A DNA stretch of 64,000 nucleotides from DAOUAM01 sp034433305. GTDB taxonomy: Bacteria; Chloroflexota; Dehalococcoidia; Lucifugimonadales; DAOUAM01. Where the stretch lies: contig DAOUAM010000039.1 in assembly GCA_034433305.1 (NCBI GenBank), positions 62,001 to 126,000 on the forward strand, read 5' to 3'. Below the pieces are notes generated by a model. It ran no database searches. It saw only the letters and a list, made by a program, of their open reading frames with translations, and had not been told where the DNA came from. Below are positions 40,481-49,104 of this stretch, one piece after another. The position numbers and the translations under genes were made by a program. Each line of letters opens with the position of its first letter. The stretch's first letter is position 1.

Positions 40481-41230
40481 CTACAGCCTTTGCAGCGCCT
40501 CCCTGGCCAGCACGATGCCGCTGGAGACGAAGATGACGGCCAGCGCCGCGTAGCGAAAGGCCCGCTCGTCCATGCGCCGCATGAGCATGCTGCCCACCTT
40601 GAGGCCAGCCAGCACCGGCACGATGGCCAGTAGCACCAGCAGCATCCTCTCCCGCGTGTACAGCCCGGCGATGGCGTAGCCCACGATGGCGACGATGCCG
40701 GTAGCCATCAGGTAGAAGGCCATGGAGGCCCGCAGGGCCAGCTTGGGCCAGCCCCGGTTCAGCAGGAACAGCGCCACCAGCGGCCCGCCCACGCCGAAGG
40801 CCGAGGAGGTTATGCCCACGGCGAAGCCCGCCAGCAGGCCCACCGGGTAGGGCATGGGGATGCCGCCGTTGGGCTTCAGGACTGTGAGCAGGGCCAGGAG
40901 CACGATGAAGGCCGAGATGCCAATCCTCAGGACGCTGGCATCCACCGAGTCCAGGATGAGCACGCCGATGGGCGCGCCCAGCAGCGCGGCTATGGCGATG
41001 GGAGCGATCTTCTTCAGCGGCAGGTCCTGCCAGGACTGCGCCACTATCCAGCCCTTCAGGCCCAGCGCCACGGTGTTCAGCATCACCACAGCCGACTGGG
41101 GGTCCAGCACCAGCAGCAGCACCGGCATGGAGACGACGCCGGTGCCAAAGCCCACGGCGCCCAGCACCGTGGAGCCGACGAACATCATGACAGCGGCAGT
41201 GACCAGTTGGACGATGCTCACGCCGGCCAC
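40481..41230 (-). CDS. Sulfite exporter TauE/SafE family protein
   Basis: A 249-residue membrane protein with about eight hydrophobic segments. The repeated family motif is visible twice: GAVGFGTGVVSMPVLLLV near the N-terminus and GITSSAFGVGGPLVALFLL in the second half. It begins with GTG. The family exports sulfite, sulfonates or other organic anions; the substrate here is unknown. The neighbouring amidohydrolase is on the same strand 76 bp upstream, so co-transcription is possible. Confidence 0.9.
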   Translation of the reverse strand: MAGVSIVQLVTAAVMMFVGSTVLGAVGFGTGVVSMPVLLLVLDPQSAVVMLNTVALGLKGWIVAQSWQDLPLKKIAPIAIAALLGAPIGVLILDSVDASVLRIGISAFIVLLALLTVLKPNGGIPMPYPVGLLAGFAVGITSSAFGVGGPLVALFLLNRGWPKLALRASMAFYLMATGIVAIVGYAIAGLYTRERMLLVLLAIVPVLAGLKVGSMLMRRMDERAFRYAALAVIFVSSGIVLAREALQRL

Positions 41231-41306
41231 TGCCCACCTTCAGCGGCCGTGGCCGCGCAATGGGAGACTTTTTCCTGCGTAACCAAGTATTCCGTTGCCC
41301 CGTACT

Positions 41307-42887
41307 CTACGGCACGGCCTGGCCGGCCAGCACGCCGGTGCAGCGCTCGTTGTCCACCGCCACCTGGCCGTTGACCAGCACGTAGGGGATGCCCGTGGGG
41401 AACTGGCACGGGTCGTCGTAGGTGGCGTTGTCGTTGATGTGCTCGGCGTCGAAGACCACCATGTCGGCGTAGTAGCCCTGCTGGATGCGTCCACGCCGCG
41501 TAAGGCCGAAGCGCGTGGCGGGGTTGTCGGTCATGCGCTGTACCATCTGCTCCAGGCCCATGATGGGGAACTGCCGGCGCAGCCGGCCCAGGAAGCGCGG
41601 GAAGGTGCCGTAGGCCCTGGGATGGGGCATGCTGCCCATGGGGATGGAGTCGCTGCCCACCATATAGTCGGGCCGGGACAGGAACTCCACGGCGTCGCGG
41701 CTGACCTGCCGCCAGACGGCCACGCTCTGGGGCGGCGCGCCCCGGTAGCCCACCTGTAACTCCTCTTCAATGAGCAGGTCCAGCAGCGCCTCGCCCATGG
41801 ACACGCCGCGCCTGCGGGCCACGTCGGGCAGGGCCATGCCCTCCAGGTGCCGGTTCTTCTTCAGGTAGGTGAACACGGCGTCGTCCAGGCTGCGGTGCGT
41901 CTGGCCGTCCAGGTACTGGATGGCGCGCTGCCGGGTAGCGGGGTCCTTGAGCCTCTCCAGGATGGCATCGGGGCCGCCATCGTGCATGTCGCTGGGCAGG
42001 AAGCTGGCCGGGAAGGTGCTGCCAGTGGGATAGGGGTAAAGCTCCAGCGTGCAGTCCACGCCCTGGGCCTTGGCCTCGTCTATGGGTCTCACGCGCTCGG
42101 CCACCTTGCCCGCTGTGCTGGCCGCCGTCCGGTAGTGGGAGAAGTGGACCTTCACGCCCGAGCGCCGGCCTATCTCCAGCGCCTCGGGCACGCCACCGCC
42201 GCCGAAGCCGCGCTCCGGGTTGACGTCCCGCAGGTGGGTGACGTACACGCCGCCGTACTCCCGCACGACCCTGCATAGTTCCACCAGTTCCTCGGTGGTG
42301 CTCCAGGCATTGGGCATGTAGGACATGCCGGTGGCCAGGCCCACCGCGCCCTGCTCCATGCCCTGCCTCACCAGGCGCTTGGCCCTCTCCAGGGCATCGC
42401 CCACCAGGGGCGCGTCCTTGAAGCCCAGCGTCTCCAGTCGGATGGCGCCGTGGGCGATGCAGTAGGCGGTGTTGATGGCTACCTTCCTGTGGTAGTGGGA
42501 GCGAAAGGCCGCCACGCTGCTCATGTCCAGGTCTTCGGGCGGCTCGCCCAGCAGGCCGGCCAGGTAGCGCCGGTACATGCGGTAGTTATAGGAGGACATG
42601 GGCGCGTAGGAGAGGCCGTCCTGCCCCAGTATCTCGGTGGTAATGCCCTGGCGCAGGCCGTTGGCGTGCTGAGGGTCCAGCAGCAGCGCGCCGTCCGAGT
42701 GGGCGTGAGTGTCTATGAAGCCTGGCGACACCACAAGGCCGGTGGCGTTGATGACCCGCCGCGCCTCGGCCCGCGACAGGTCGCCTATGGCCTCGATGGC
42801 CTCGCCCTTTATGCCCACGTCGGCCAGGTAGCCGGGCCGGCCGGTGCCATCAACCACGGTCCCGCCAAGGATTAGCACGTCAAACAT
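41307..42887 (-). CDS. D-aminoacylase-type amidohydrolase
   Basis: A 526-residue metal-dependent amidohydrolase of the N-acyl-D-amino-acid deacylase group. The metal-binding HAH lies in SPGFIDTHAHSDGALL, further candidate ligands in GGVYVTHLRD and KVHFSHYRT, and the conserved Asp near the barrel end in MVGSDSIPMG. The C-terminal GRIQQGYYADMVVFDAEHI segment and the small N-terminal beta domain (MFDVLILGGTVVDGTG) are typical. It would hydrolyse N-acyl D-amino acids or related cyclic amides. Genes of this kind are abundant in Chloroflexota. Confidence 0.92.
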   Translation of the reverse strand: MFDVLILGGTVVDGTGRPGYLADVGIKGEAIEAIGDLSRAEARRVINATGLVVSPGFIDTHAHSDGALLLDPQHANGLRQGITTEILGQDGLSYAPMSSYNYRMYRRYLAGLLGEPPEDLDMSSVAAFRSHYHRKVAINTAYCIAHGAIRLETLGFKDAPLVGDALERAKRLVRQGMEQGAVGLATGMSYMPNAWSTTEELVELCRVVREYGGVYVTHLRDVNPERGFGGGGVPEALEIGRRSGVKVHFSHYRTAASTAGKVAERVRPIDEAKAQGVDCTLELYPYPTGSTFPASFLPSDMHDGGPDAILERLKDPATRQRAIQYLDGQTHRSLDDAVFTYLKKNRHLEGMALPDVARRRGVSMGEALLDLLIEEELQVGYRGAPPQSVAVWRQVSRDAVEFLSRPDYMVGSDSIPMGSMPHPRAYGTFPRFLGRLRRQFPIMGLEQMVQRMTDNPATRFGLTRRGRIQQGYYADMVVFDAEHINDNATYDDPCQFPTGIPYVLVNGQVAVDNERCTGVLAGQAVP

Positions 42888-43167
42888 CGCATCCTCCCTC
42901 TATGTCTCCTGACAGGCAGCCCTCCCACGCAGGACAATGAAGGGACGCCAGCGGGGAGTATACCACAGCAGGCCCACCTCCGGGGACGCGCCGCAAAATG
43001 TGAAGGGCCCGATGCTGTCCCCCTTGAAAAGGGGGGACTCCAGGGGGTGAAGCCATGCATGGGTAACGGACTACTAGCCCCAGGCGCCAGATGTGGGGGA
43101 GAATGAGTTGTGGGGCCATTACATTGTCGCCAGGCGGGTTGTCGCCTCGGGGACTCAGAGGTCGTCC
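42888..43167. other. Intergenic region, 280 bp, divergent promoters expected
   Basis: No gene is seen between the divergent amidohydrolase and protease genes. An inverted repeat CCCCCTT-gaa-AAGGGGG lies at 43019-43035. No convincing -35/-10 pair was identified. Confidence 0.5.
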
Positions 43168-44058
43168 ATGAGCATAACGGTGATTCCGGCCTACCGTGTG
43201 GTGACCAAGTTCGCCAGGCAGGCCCGGGGGCTGCCCCTGGAGGAAGGCGTCTCCCGCGTCGAGGCCAGCCTGAGGGCCTATATGCGCAACCTGCTGTCTA
43301 TGCTGCACCCGTCCTTCATGGAGATCGGGGAGCGGGCCGCCATCACCCAGCTCGGCGACCCTGACCCGGAAAGGCTGGTGGAGGCCCTGACGGAGCTGGA
43401 GGCGCACTCTCCCAAGGCCATCGTGGAGGAGGCCCTTTCGCGCTGTTCGAGGGAGCTATCGCGCCCAGACCTGAGCGCCCGGGTGTTCCTGCTTCCTGGC
43501 GATGGCGAGAGCCGCGTGCTGACGCGGCAGATGAACGGCGTGCTGGGCTTCAGCCTGGGCGCCCAGGCCATGATGGTGTTCCTCTGGCCCGTGGAGGGCT
43601 GGCAGCGCTGGCTGGCCTACACCGTCTCCCACGAGTACCTGCACCTGGTGCGCAACCTGCTGTTCCCTCGCGGCCTTTCCGGCGGCAAGCTGGTGTACAC
43701 CAAGACGCAAGAGCCTGAGACGCTGCTGGATGCACTGGTGGTGGAGGGGCTGGCCGACATTTTCGCCATGGCCCTGCACCCGGACATCCGCCCCCGCTGG
43801 ACCGACGCACTCTCGCCGGACCTGGAGGAGCGCCTTTGGCCCAGGGTACACAGGCGGCTCACGGTGTCGGACACCGCCGAGGTCCGCCGCGTGCTGTTCG
43901 GCGACGGCGACCGCATGCCCGCCTGGACGGGCTACACCTTCGGGTACAGGATAGTCAGGGACTACCTGGAGCGGCACCCTGGAGTCCATCCGGCGGGCCT
44001 GGTTGGCCTGCCTGCCCGCGCCATCCTGGAAGGCAGCGGCTACGCGCCCCCTGATTGA
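43168..44058 (+). CDS. DUF2268 domain-containing putative Zn-dependent protease
   Basis: A 296-residue protein of the DUF2268/YjaZ family. The zinc motif is H155-E-Y-L-H159 and the likely third ligand is Glu193 in VVEGLADIFA. The ATG at 43168 (SITVIPAYRVV) is preferred, as AGAGG lies about 7 nt upstream; the longer 321-codon frame adds an unlikely N-terminus. No signal peptide is evident, so it is probably cytoplasmic. In related proteins the domain is associated with membrane or spore proteins; the function is not established. Confidence 0.75.
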   Translation: MSITVIPAYRVVTKFARQARGLPLEEGVSRVEASLRAYMRNLLSMLHPSFMEIGERAAITQLGDPDPERLVEALTELEAHSPKAIVEEALSRCSRELSRPDLSARVFLLPGDGESRVLTRQMNGVLGFSLGAQAMMVFLWPVEGWQRWLAYTVSHEYLHLVRNLLFPRGLSGGKLVYTKTQEPETLLDALVVEGLADIFAMALHPDIRPRWTDALSPDLEERLWPRVHRRLTVSDTAEVRRVLFGDGDRMPAWTGYTFGYRIVRDYLERHPGVHPAGLVGLPARAILEGSGYAPPD

Positions 44059-44108
44059 CCGGGCGCGCCAACATACCCTAAACTCCGTGAGGCAGTGGCC
44101 CCCTCTGG

Positions 44109-44183
44109 CCCCCTCTCTGGCTCTCCCCCAAGGGGGGCGAGAACAGTCCCTGCCCCCCTGTGGGGGAAGACCAGGAAGGGGGC
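44109..44183. repeat. Family A palindromic repeat, unit 3
   Basis: One 75-bp unit that begins CCCCCTCTCTGGCTCTCCCC and ends GGAAGGGGGC, with CCCCC/GGGGG hairpins inside. It ends 22 bp before the GTG start of the DUF559 gene. Confidence 0.85.
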
Positions 44184-44205
44184 TTGCCCTGACAGGAGGG
44201 GACTT

Positions 44206-44586
44206 GTGGATACCAGGGGAAAACGTCCACTGCTCAAGAAATTTCCGGCCCCGACACCAGAGCTGATCGAAAGGGCAAGGCAGCTTCGAAAGAACGCTTC
44301 AGAAGCCGAGCAGTTGCTATGGCAGCATCTGCGGAGGCTCCAGCTTGGCGGATACCGATTCCGGAGACAGTATCCTCTGGGCGGTTACATTCTCGACTTC
44401 TTCTGCTTTGAGAAGGGCCTGGCTATCGAACTGGACGGAACAGGACACTCGCAACGAGCGGACTACGATACTGAACGCACAAGATGGCTGGAGTCCCAGG
44501 GTATCCGTGTGCTAAGGTTCCGGAACAGCCAGGTATTGCAGGAGATTGAGGCGGTCAAGCAAGCTATCCTGGAGGCACTCAGATAG
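44206..44586 (+). CDS. DUF559 (Vsr-like) PD-(D/E)XK nuclease-family protein
   Basis: A 126-residue protein of the DUF559 family, related to very-short-patch repair endonuclease. Start GTG 44206 is chosen because AGGAGG at 44194-44199 precedes it; a longer frame begins inside the repeat. The likely catalytic set is Asp64 (YILDFFCFE), Glu75 and Asp77 (IELDG), with a helix LRKNASEAEQLLWQHLR before it, as in the family. It is flanked by family A repeats: unit 3 ends 22 bp before the start and unit 4 starts at the base after the stop codon. Its sequence looks visibly less GC-rich than its neighbours. DNA binding or cleavage is inferred from family membership only. Confidence 0.8.
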   Translation: MDTRGKRPLLKKFPAPTPELIERARQLRKNASEAEQLLWQHLRRLQLGGYRFRRQYPLGGYILDFFCFEKGLAIELDGTGHSQRADYDTERTRWLESQGIRVLRFRNSQVLQEIEAVKQAILEALR

Positions 44587-44743
44587 CCCCCTCTCTGGCT
44601 CTCCCCCAAGGGGGCGAGAACAGTCCCTGCCCCCCTTGGGGGAAGGTCAGGAAGGGGGCCAGACGCCAGCCCCCTCTCTGGCTCTCCCCCAAGGGGGGCG
44701 AGAACAGTCCCTGCCCCCTGTGGGGGAAGGTCAGGAAGGGGGC
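44587..44743. repeat. Family A palindromic repeats, units 4 and 5 (44587-44659, 44670-44743)
   Basis: Two tandem units starting directly after the DUF559 stop codon. The spacer contains AGACGCCAG, as between units 1 and 2. Unit 5 ends 25 bp before the FAH-family ATG. Confidence 0.85.
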
Positions 44744-44768
44744 AGGCCCAACCCAAAGGAGGACTGCA

Positions 44769-45677
44769 ATGAGGTACTACAGGCTCATAACCGCCGACGG
44801 CGACACGCGGCTGGCCGTGGAGGTCGAGGAGGGCGTCCTGGCGGACCTGACGTCCGTGGACGCCGACCTGACTGACATCGAGGACCTGGCGCTGGCGGCA
44901 TCGCTGTCCGGCGCGGACATGGATGAGCTGGCCAGTGGCCTGCTGGAGGGCAGCGACGCCGACTCCCATGACCTGACGGAGGTCATCGAGAACTCTCGCC
45001 GGGGCGCCGCCGGCACCCGCCTGGACATACCCTTCGAGCCGCCGGAGATTTGGGCCGCCGGGGTCACCTACAAGACCAGCGAGATGGAGCGCCGCAGAGA
45101 GAGCCAGACGCCCGACATCTACTCCCGCGTGTACACCGCCGACAGGCCGGAGCTTTTCTTCAAGGCCTCGCCAGAGCGCTACGTGGGGCCTTTCGACGCC
45201 GTGGGCATTCGCGGCGACTCTAGCTGGAACGTCCCTGAGCCTGAGCTGGCCTTCGTGCTGTATAAGGGCGAAATCATCGGCTACACCATCGGCAACGACA
45301 TGAGCAGCCGCTCCATCGAGGGCGAGAACCCGCTGTACCTGCCCCAGGCCAAGGTCTACGACCGCTGCTGCTCCATCGGCCCCTGCTTGGTGACGCCGGC
45401 GGCCCTGGCCGACCCCTACAACCTGGCCATCCGCTGCGAGATAACCCGCAACGGACGCCTGGCCTTCACCGGCAACACCTCCACCTCTCTCATGGCCCGC
45501 AAGTGCGAGGAGCTTGCCGACTGGCTCCAGCGGCACAACCTGGTCCTGAACATGACCACCGTCCTGACGGGCACCGCCATCGTGCCCCCGCCGGACTTCA
45601 CCCTCCAGCAAGGCGACTGGATCGCCATCACCATCGAGGGCATCGGCCTGCTGGAGAACAGCGTCATTGTGGTCTGA
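44769..45677 (+). CDS. Fumarylacetoacetate hydrolase family protein
   Basis: A 302-residue FAH-fold enzyme. The start is clear: AAAGGAGG lies 6 nt before ATG 44769. The metal-binding acidic residues are in VPEPELAFVL, and the substrate loop TIGNDMSSRSIEGENPLYLPQAK is typical of FAH/2-oxo-acid hydrolases or decarboxylases. The N-terminal 90 residues form the usual cap region. Likely acts on an acylpyruvate or hydroxy-ketodioic acid; the substrate is not predictable. The gene is bracketed by family A repeats. Confidence 0.9.
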   Translation: MRYYRLITADGDTRLAVEVEEGVLADLTSVDADLTDIEDLALAASLSGADMDELASGLLEGSDADSHDLTEVIENSRRGAAGTRLDIPFEPPEIWAAGVTYKTSEMERRRESQTPDIYSRVYTADRPELFFKASPERYVGPFDAVGIRGDSSWNVPEPELAFVLYKGEIIGYTIGNDMSSRSIEGENPLYLPQAKVYDRCCSIGPCLVTPAALADPYNLAIRCEITRNGRLAFTGNTSTSLMARKCEELADWLQRHNLVLNMTTVLTGTAIVPPPDFTLQQGDWIAITIEGIGLLENSVIVV

Positions 45678-45690
45678 GGAAGGGAGCCAG

Positions 45691-45850
45691 CCCCCTCTCT
45701 GACTCTCCCCCATGGGGGGCGAGAACCATCCCTGCCCCCTGTGGGGGAAGGCCAGGAAGGGGGCCAAGCCTTCTGCCCCCTCTCTGGCTCTCCCCCACAA
45801 GGGGGAGAGGACCTTCCCTGCCCCCTCTGGGGGAAGGCCAGGAAGGGGGC
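45691..45850. repeat. Family A palindromic repeats, units 6 and 7 (45691-45764, 45776-45850)
   Basis: Two further tandem units downstream of the FAH gene, separated by an 11-bp spacer (CAAGCCTTCTG) different from the others. Confidence 0.85.
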
Positions 45851-45983
45851 CAATCTTCCCACCTGGCCTGGGCCTCTAGTCCAGCCCTCGGCCCACGCTC
45901 CCGCGCGCCCTTCAGGGCACCGACTTCTGCCTCTGGAGCGCCACCTGGCCGAAGAATACGCCGCAAGACCGCGCCCAAGGTTA

Positions 45984-46013
45984 TTGACAAGGCCTAGACG
46001 ACTCTTATATAGT
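45984..46013 (+). promoter_or_regulatory. Strong sigma-70 promoter for the surface-protein gene
   Basis: A perfect TTGACA (45984-45989), an 18-bp spacer and TATAGT (46008-46013), 324 bp upstream of the surface-protein start codon. Confidence 0.7.
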
Positions 46014-46336
46014 TTCGCTGGTTCGCCTGTGTTATCTGAGCTAGGCGGCCAGTATGTGTTACCCTCGCATCCCTTTTAGACGTTTTAGCCGGCAGACCCG
46101 TGGCAAACTGATAAAGTAGCCCCTGTTTGCAGTAGATCCCGCTGGAACCTGACAGAAAGCAGCGCAAGTCGTTTTTAAACTCTGAGGACCCGAGCAGGAA
46201 AGTGAGGTCTCATATGCAGTTTGTCTCTTTCGCTCAAAGCGGCCTCTCGCCCCCGGGCGGCCCGCCTGGAGGTGTGGGGAGTTGTCTTTACTTCTACGGA
46301 ACCGGGACAGACCCCGGAATTACAAGGGGGTAGGAA
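46014..46336 (+). other. Long 5' leader (323 nt) of the surface-protein gene
   Basis: Between the promoter and the GTG start no gene of note is seen. Several short inverted pairs occur, such as GCAAAC with GTTTGC around 46110-46135. AAGGGGG ends 6 nt before GTG 46337. No known riboswitch consensus (c-di-GMP, cobalamin, T-box) was recognised. A long structured leader for a highly expressed surface protein is plausible. Confidence 0.5.
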
Positions 46337-49015
46337 GTGAAATACTTTATACGAGGTGTACCTCTCCTAGCACTCTTAGCACTCTTAGTGGGTGTGTTTC
46401 AGGTTGTCCACCCAGAGTCAGCTCAGGCGGGCACTGGAATCGTGCGTGTTGGTACAATAATTGACCGGACGCCGGACGAAGTGGTGACAGACGGGGGCCT
46501 GACAGGCACCTTCGCTGACCGTTCATGGGCGAGCCTGATAGATGGCCGCGACGGCAATGGCCGCATTGTGGTCATTGAGGTGAGCGACTCAGACCCGACG
46601 GCCTCAGGCCTCAACCCTGGCGCTCCCGATGTAGTGACGGTCTGCGTGGAAAGCTCCAGCGACAGGCTAACCTATAGTACTACCGATAAGACTGCATGCG
46701 ATACAGTTGGCAACGCTCTGGAGCTTACCGAAACCGGCAACGCTACTACCATATTCCGCGGAATCGTCCGGTTAGCTGCTGCTAGCGACGATCTCGCTGA
46801 CCCGCCGGAACTGAAGGCTGTGGAGGGCGACCGGATTACCGTCTTCTACCGCGACGAGTCCCCTGGGGCCACGAGAAGCGACAGCCTGGACGTGGAAATT
46901 GACGCGCCGGCTGCGTCTAACCTCAGTCCTGTAGATGACTTCATCGCTGACGATGACGAGGTAGATGTCTCCGCCGAAGTGACCGATGGTGCCTCCGGTG
47001 TTGATGAGGACAACGTCTTCCTGATCGTCTCCGATGTTCAGTGCGGCAACTTTGACGATGAGATAGCGGATGGCGAAGGCTTCTTCGACGCGGATGGCAA
47101 CCTCAAGCCGCTGGATGACATCCTGGGCGGTGACTTTGACTGCGATGGTGACGGCGACCCTGACACCATCTTCCGCCTGGACCCCGATGACATTGACGAG
47201 ATTACCGACGGGTTCCAGATTGATGCCTCTGTAGGCATTGACATTGACCCGGATACTGGCCTGGGCAAGGTCTTCGTCACAGTGGCTGCCTTTGACCTGG
47301 CTGGCAACCTCTCCATCCTGGATGTGGACCCTGACGATGATGCACGCGTACTGGCCGAGTACACTGGGGATACTGCCAGGCCGACGCTGTCCAAGGCCTT
47401 TACCGGCAACCGCTTTGACTCAGAAGCCAACGCGCTGAAGACCAATAGCCGGGCCTGGATAATGGTAGTGTTCGACGAGTCGGACCGGCTGGATGGTTCC
47501 AGCGTGGACCGCAGCGACTTCGTAGTCGAGAGCAATAGCGTCGTCGAAACCCAGTGGTTCAACAAGGACATGGATGTTGATGTGGCCGGCGAGGGCGGCC
47601 CGTGGGACCTGAGGAATGTGGTGTTCCTGAGGCTCGGCACCGAGCTGACGCCTGACGAAGAGCCCGATGTAAACCTGGTGCCCAACGGCGTCAGCGACCG
47701 CGCTGGCAACACTCGCAGCAGCGGCCAGGTGGTTGCCAAAGACAAGATCGGGCCGAAGTTTGAGACATCAAACTTTAACCCTGCGCCGTCTTCTGCCATC
47801 GTTGCTGGCGATAACGTGGAGGTGAGCTTCACTGTCACCAGCGACGAGCCTCTGGGCGGCTCCAGGCGGCCCACGGTTACCGTCAGGGACGTTTTCGAGC
47901 CAGAGACACTTAGTGTCACTGTAAGGTCCACTGGCACCAACAGGTGGTCGGTCACTATAGCTGAGCTGCAGAGTACCACGCCCTCCACGCTCTACAACAT
48001 CTACATAAATGGCGAGGACGAAAACGGCAACACCGGCGACCTGGGCATACCCAACGTTGACAGAGACGACGACACCATCATTGATGGCTTCTTCTCTGAT
48101 GGCTCTATAGACTCGGATGCCATCTACTTCGAGGGTGACCTGGAGTTGCCAGAACCCACCACTCGGCCGGAGGATGGTGATACCGTCACCGTGCGTGATC
48201 CCTTCTTCATCACCCTTGACTTCACTGCCGAGGGGACCGAATTCCAGAGTGACAGCCACAAGAGGGTAACCCTGACAGCCGCTGAACTGGACGGTGAGAG
48301 CGTCTTGTCCAATGCTTCCGCGACTTCTGATGGCAGAAGGTGGCTGATAGCCATCAGCGGCATCGCGCTGGGCGAGCATGAGTTGGTGATCACGGCGGAA
48401 GACCAGGCCGGGAACGAGCTTGAGGACTTCTCGATAGCTTTCGAGGTCGAGGAGCGCGCGCCCTTCGAAGTGGAACTGAACCCCGGCTGGAACCTGGTGA
48501 GCTTCCCCGGCGCGCTGGCCGACGCGGACATCGCCGACGTCCTGCCTTCTAGCGTCAGGGTCACCACCGTGTACAGCTACGATCCCTCTGTCCCGGGCGG
48601 CTGGCTGGTCGCTACCCGCGAGAGCCTGGATGCCCCGTGGCAGGGTACCTTGACAACGATAAGCGCTAACCGCGGCTACTGGATGCAGACCGACCGCTTC
48701 ACCACCATCGAGGTGGACATCCCGGCGCTGGTTGGTGGCGCTGCCGGCACCGCTACGCCGCCGACCCCGCCCACCCTGGACCTGGTGAAGGGCTGGAACC
48801 TGGTGCCCGTCCTGGATGTGACGGGTGACCTGAGCGCTGGCGACACCATCGCTGCTGACATATACTTCGCCAGCATCGCCGATGAGCTTGGCAGGGTGCT
48901 GACCTTCGACACTGTCGAAAACACCTGGGACATCCTGGATGTTGACAACGACGCTGTCGAGGTGGGCAAGGCCTACTGGGTGTACCTGAGCGACGCCGCG
49001 ACCCTGGTGCCGTAA
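46337..49015 (+). CDS. Secreted Asp-rich surface protein with C-terminal GWNLV repeats
   Basis: An 892-residue exported protein. An N-terminal signal peptide of about 31 residues (hydrophobic core LLALLALLVGVF, ending near ESAQA) is followed by a long acidic region of beta-sandwich-like modules rich in Asp and containing repeated bacterial-Ig-like patterns (for example AFDLAGNLSILDVDPDD and ITAEDQAGNELEDF). Two copies of a C-terminal motif, PGWNLVSFPG (near residue 715) and KGWNLVPVLD (near 818), match modules common in Chloroflexota surface proteins. It is probably an S-layer or adhesin-type protein. A GTG start with AAGGGGG upstream and a promoter-leader ahead of it suggest strong expression. 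A terminator follows. Confidence 0.75.
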   Translation: MKYFIRGVPLLALLALLVGVFQVVHPESAQAGTGIVRVGTIIDRTPDEVVTDGGLTGTFADRSWASLIDGRDGNGRIVVIEVSDSDPTASGLNPGAPDVVTVCVESSSDRLTYSTTDKTACDTVGNALELTETGNATTIFRGIVRLAAASDDLADPPELKAVEGDRITVFYRDESPGATRSDSLDVEIDAPAASNLSPVDDFIADDDEVDVSAEVTDGASGVDEDNVFLIVSDVQCGNFDDEIADGEGFFDADGNLKPLDDILGGDFDCDGDGDPDTIFRLDPDDIDEITDGFQIDASVGIDIDPDTGLGKVFVTVAAFDLAGNLSILDVDPDDDARVLAEYTGDTARPTLSKAFTGNRFDSEANALKTNSRAWIMVVFDESDRLDGSSVDRSDFVVESNSVVETQWFNKDMDVDVAGEGGPWDLRNVVFLRLGTELTPDEEPDVNLVPNGVSDRAGNTRSSGQVVAKDKIGPKFETSNFNPAPSSAIVAGDNVEVSFTVTSDEPLGGSRRPTVTVRDVFEPETLSVTVRSTGTNRWSVTIAELQSTTPSTLYNIYINGEDENGNTGDLGIPNVDRDDDTIIDGFFSDGSIDSDAIYFEGDLELPEPTTRPEDGDTVTVRDPFFITLDFTAEGTEFQSDSHKRVTLTAAELDGESVLSNASATSDGRRWLIAISGIALGEHELVITAEDQAGNELEDFSIAFEVEERAPFEVELNPGWNLVSFPGALADADIADVLPSSVRVTTVYSYDPSVPGGWLVATRESLDAPWQGTLTTISANRGYWMQTDRFTTIEVDIPALVGGAAGTATPPTPPTLDLVKGWNLVPVLDVTGDLSAGDTIAADIYFASIADELGRVLTFDTVENTWDILDVDNDAVEVGKAYWVYLSDAATLVP

Positions 49016-49051
49016 CACACCGGGTTAGCCTGACAGACTAGTTCCAACTCC

Positions 49052-49087
49052 AGACCTCCCTCCTCCCTCCCGGGGGGAGGGAGGTCT
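49052..49087 (+). terminator. Terminator after the surface-protein gene
   Basis: Arms 49052-49063 and 49076-49087 (AGACCTCCCTCC and its complement) followed by GTTT, between the two surface-protein genes. It ends 17 bp before the next ATG, so part of the transcript may read through. Confidence 0.6.
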
Positions 49088-49104
49088 GTTTAGGAAAGGG
49101 AACC

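Noticed and set aside
46014..46336. Possible c-di-GMP riboswitch in the surface-protein leader
   Set aside because: The required GEMM core motifs are not present; only simple inverted pairs were seen.
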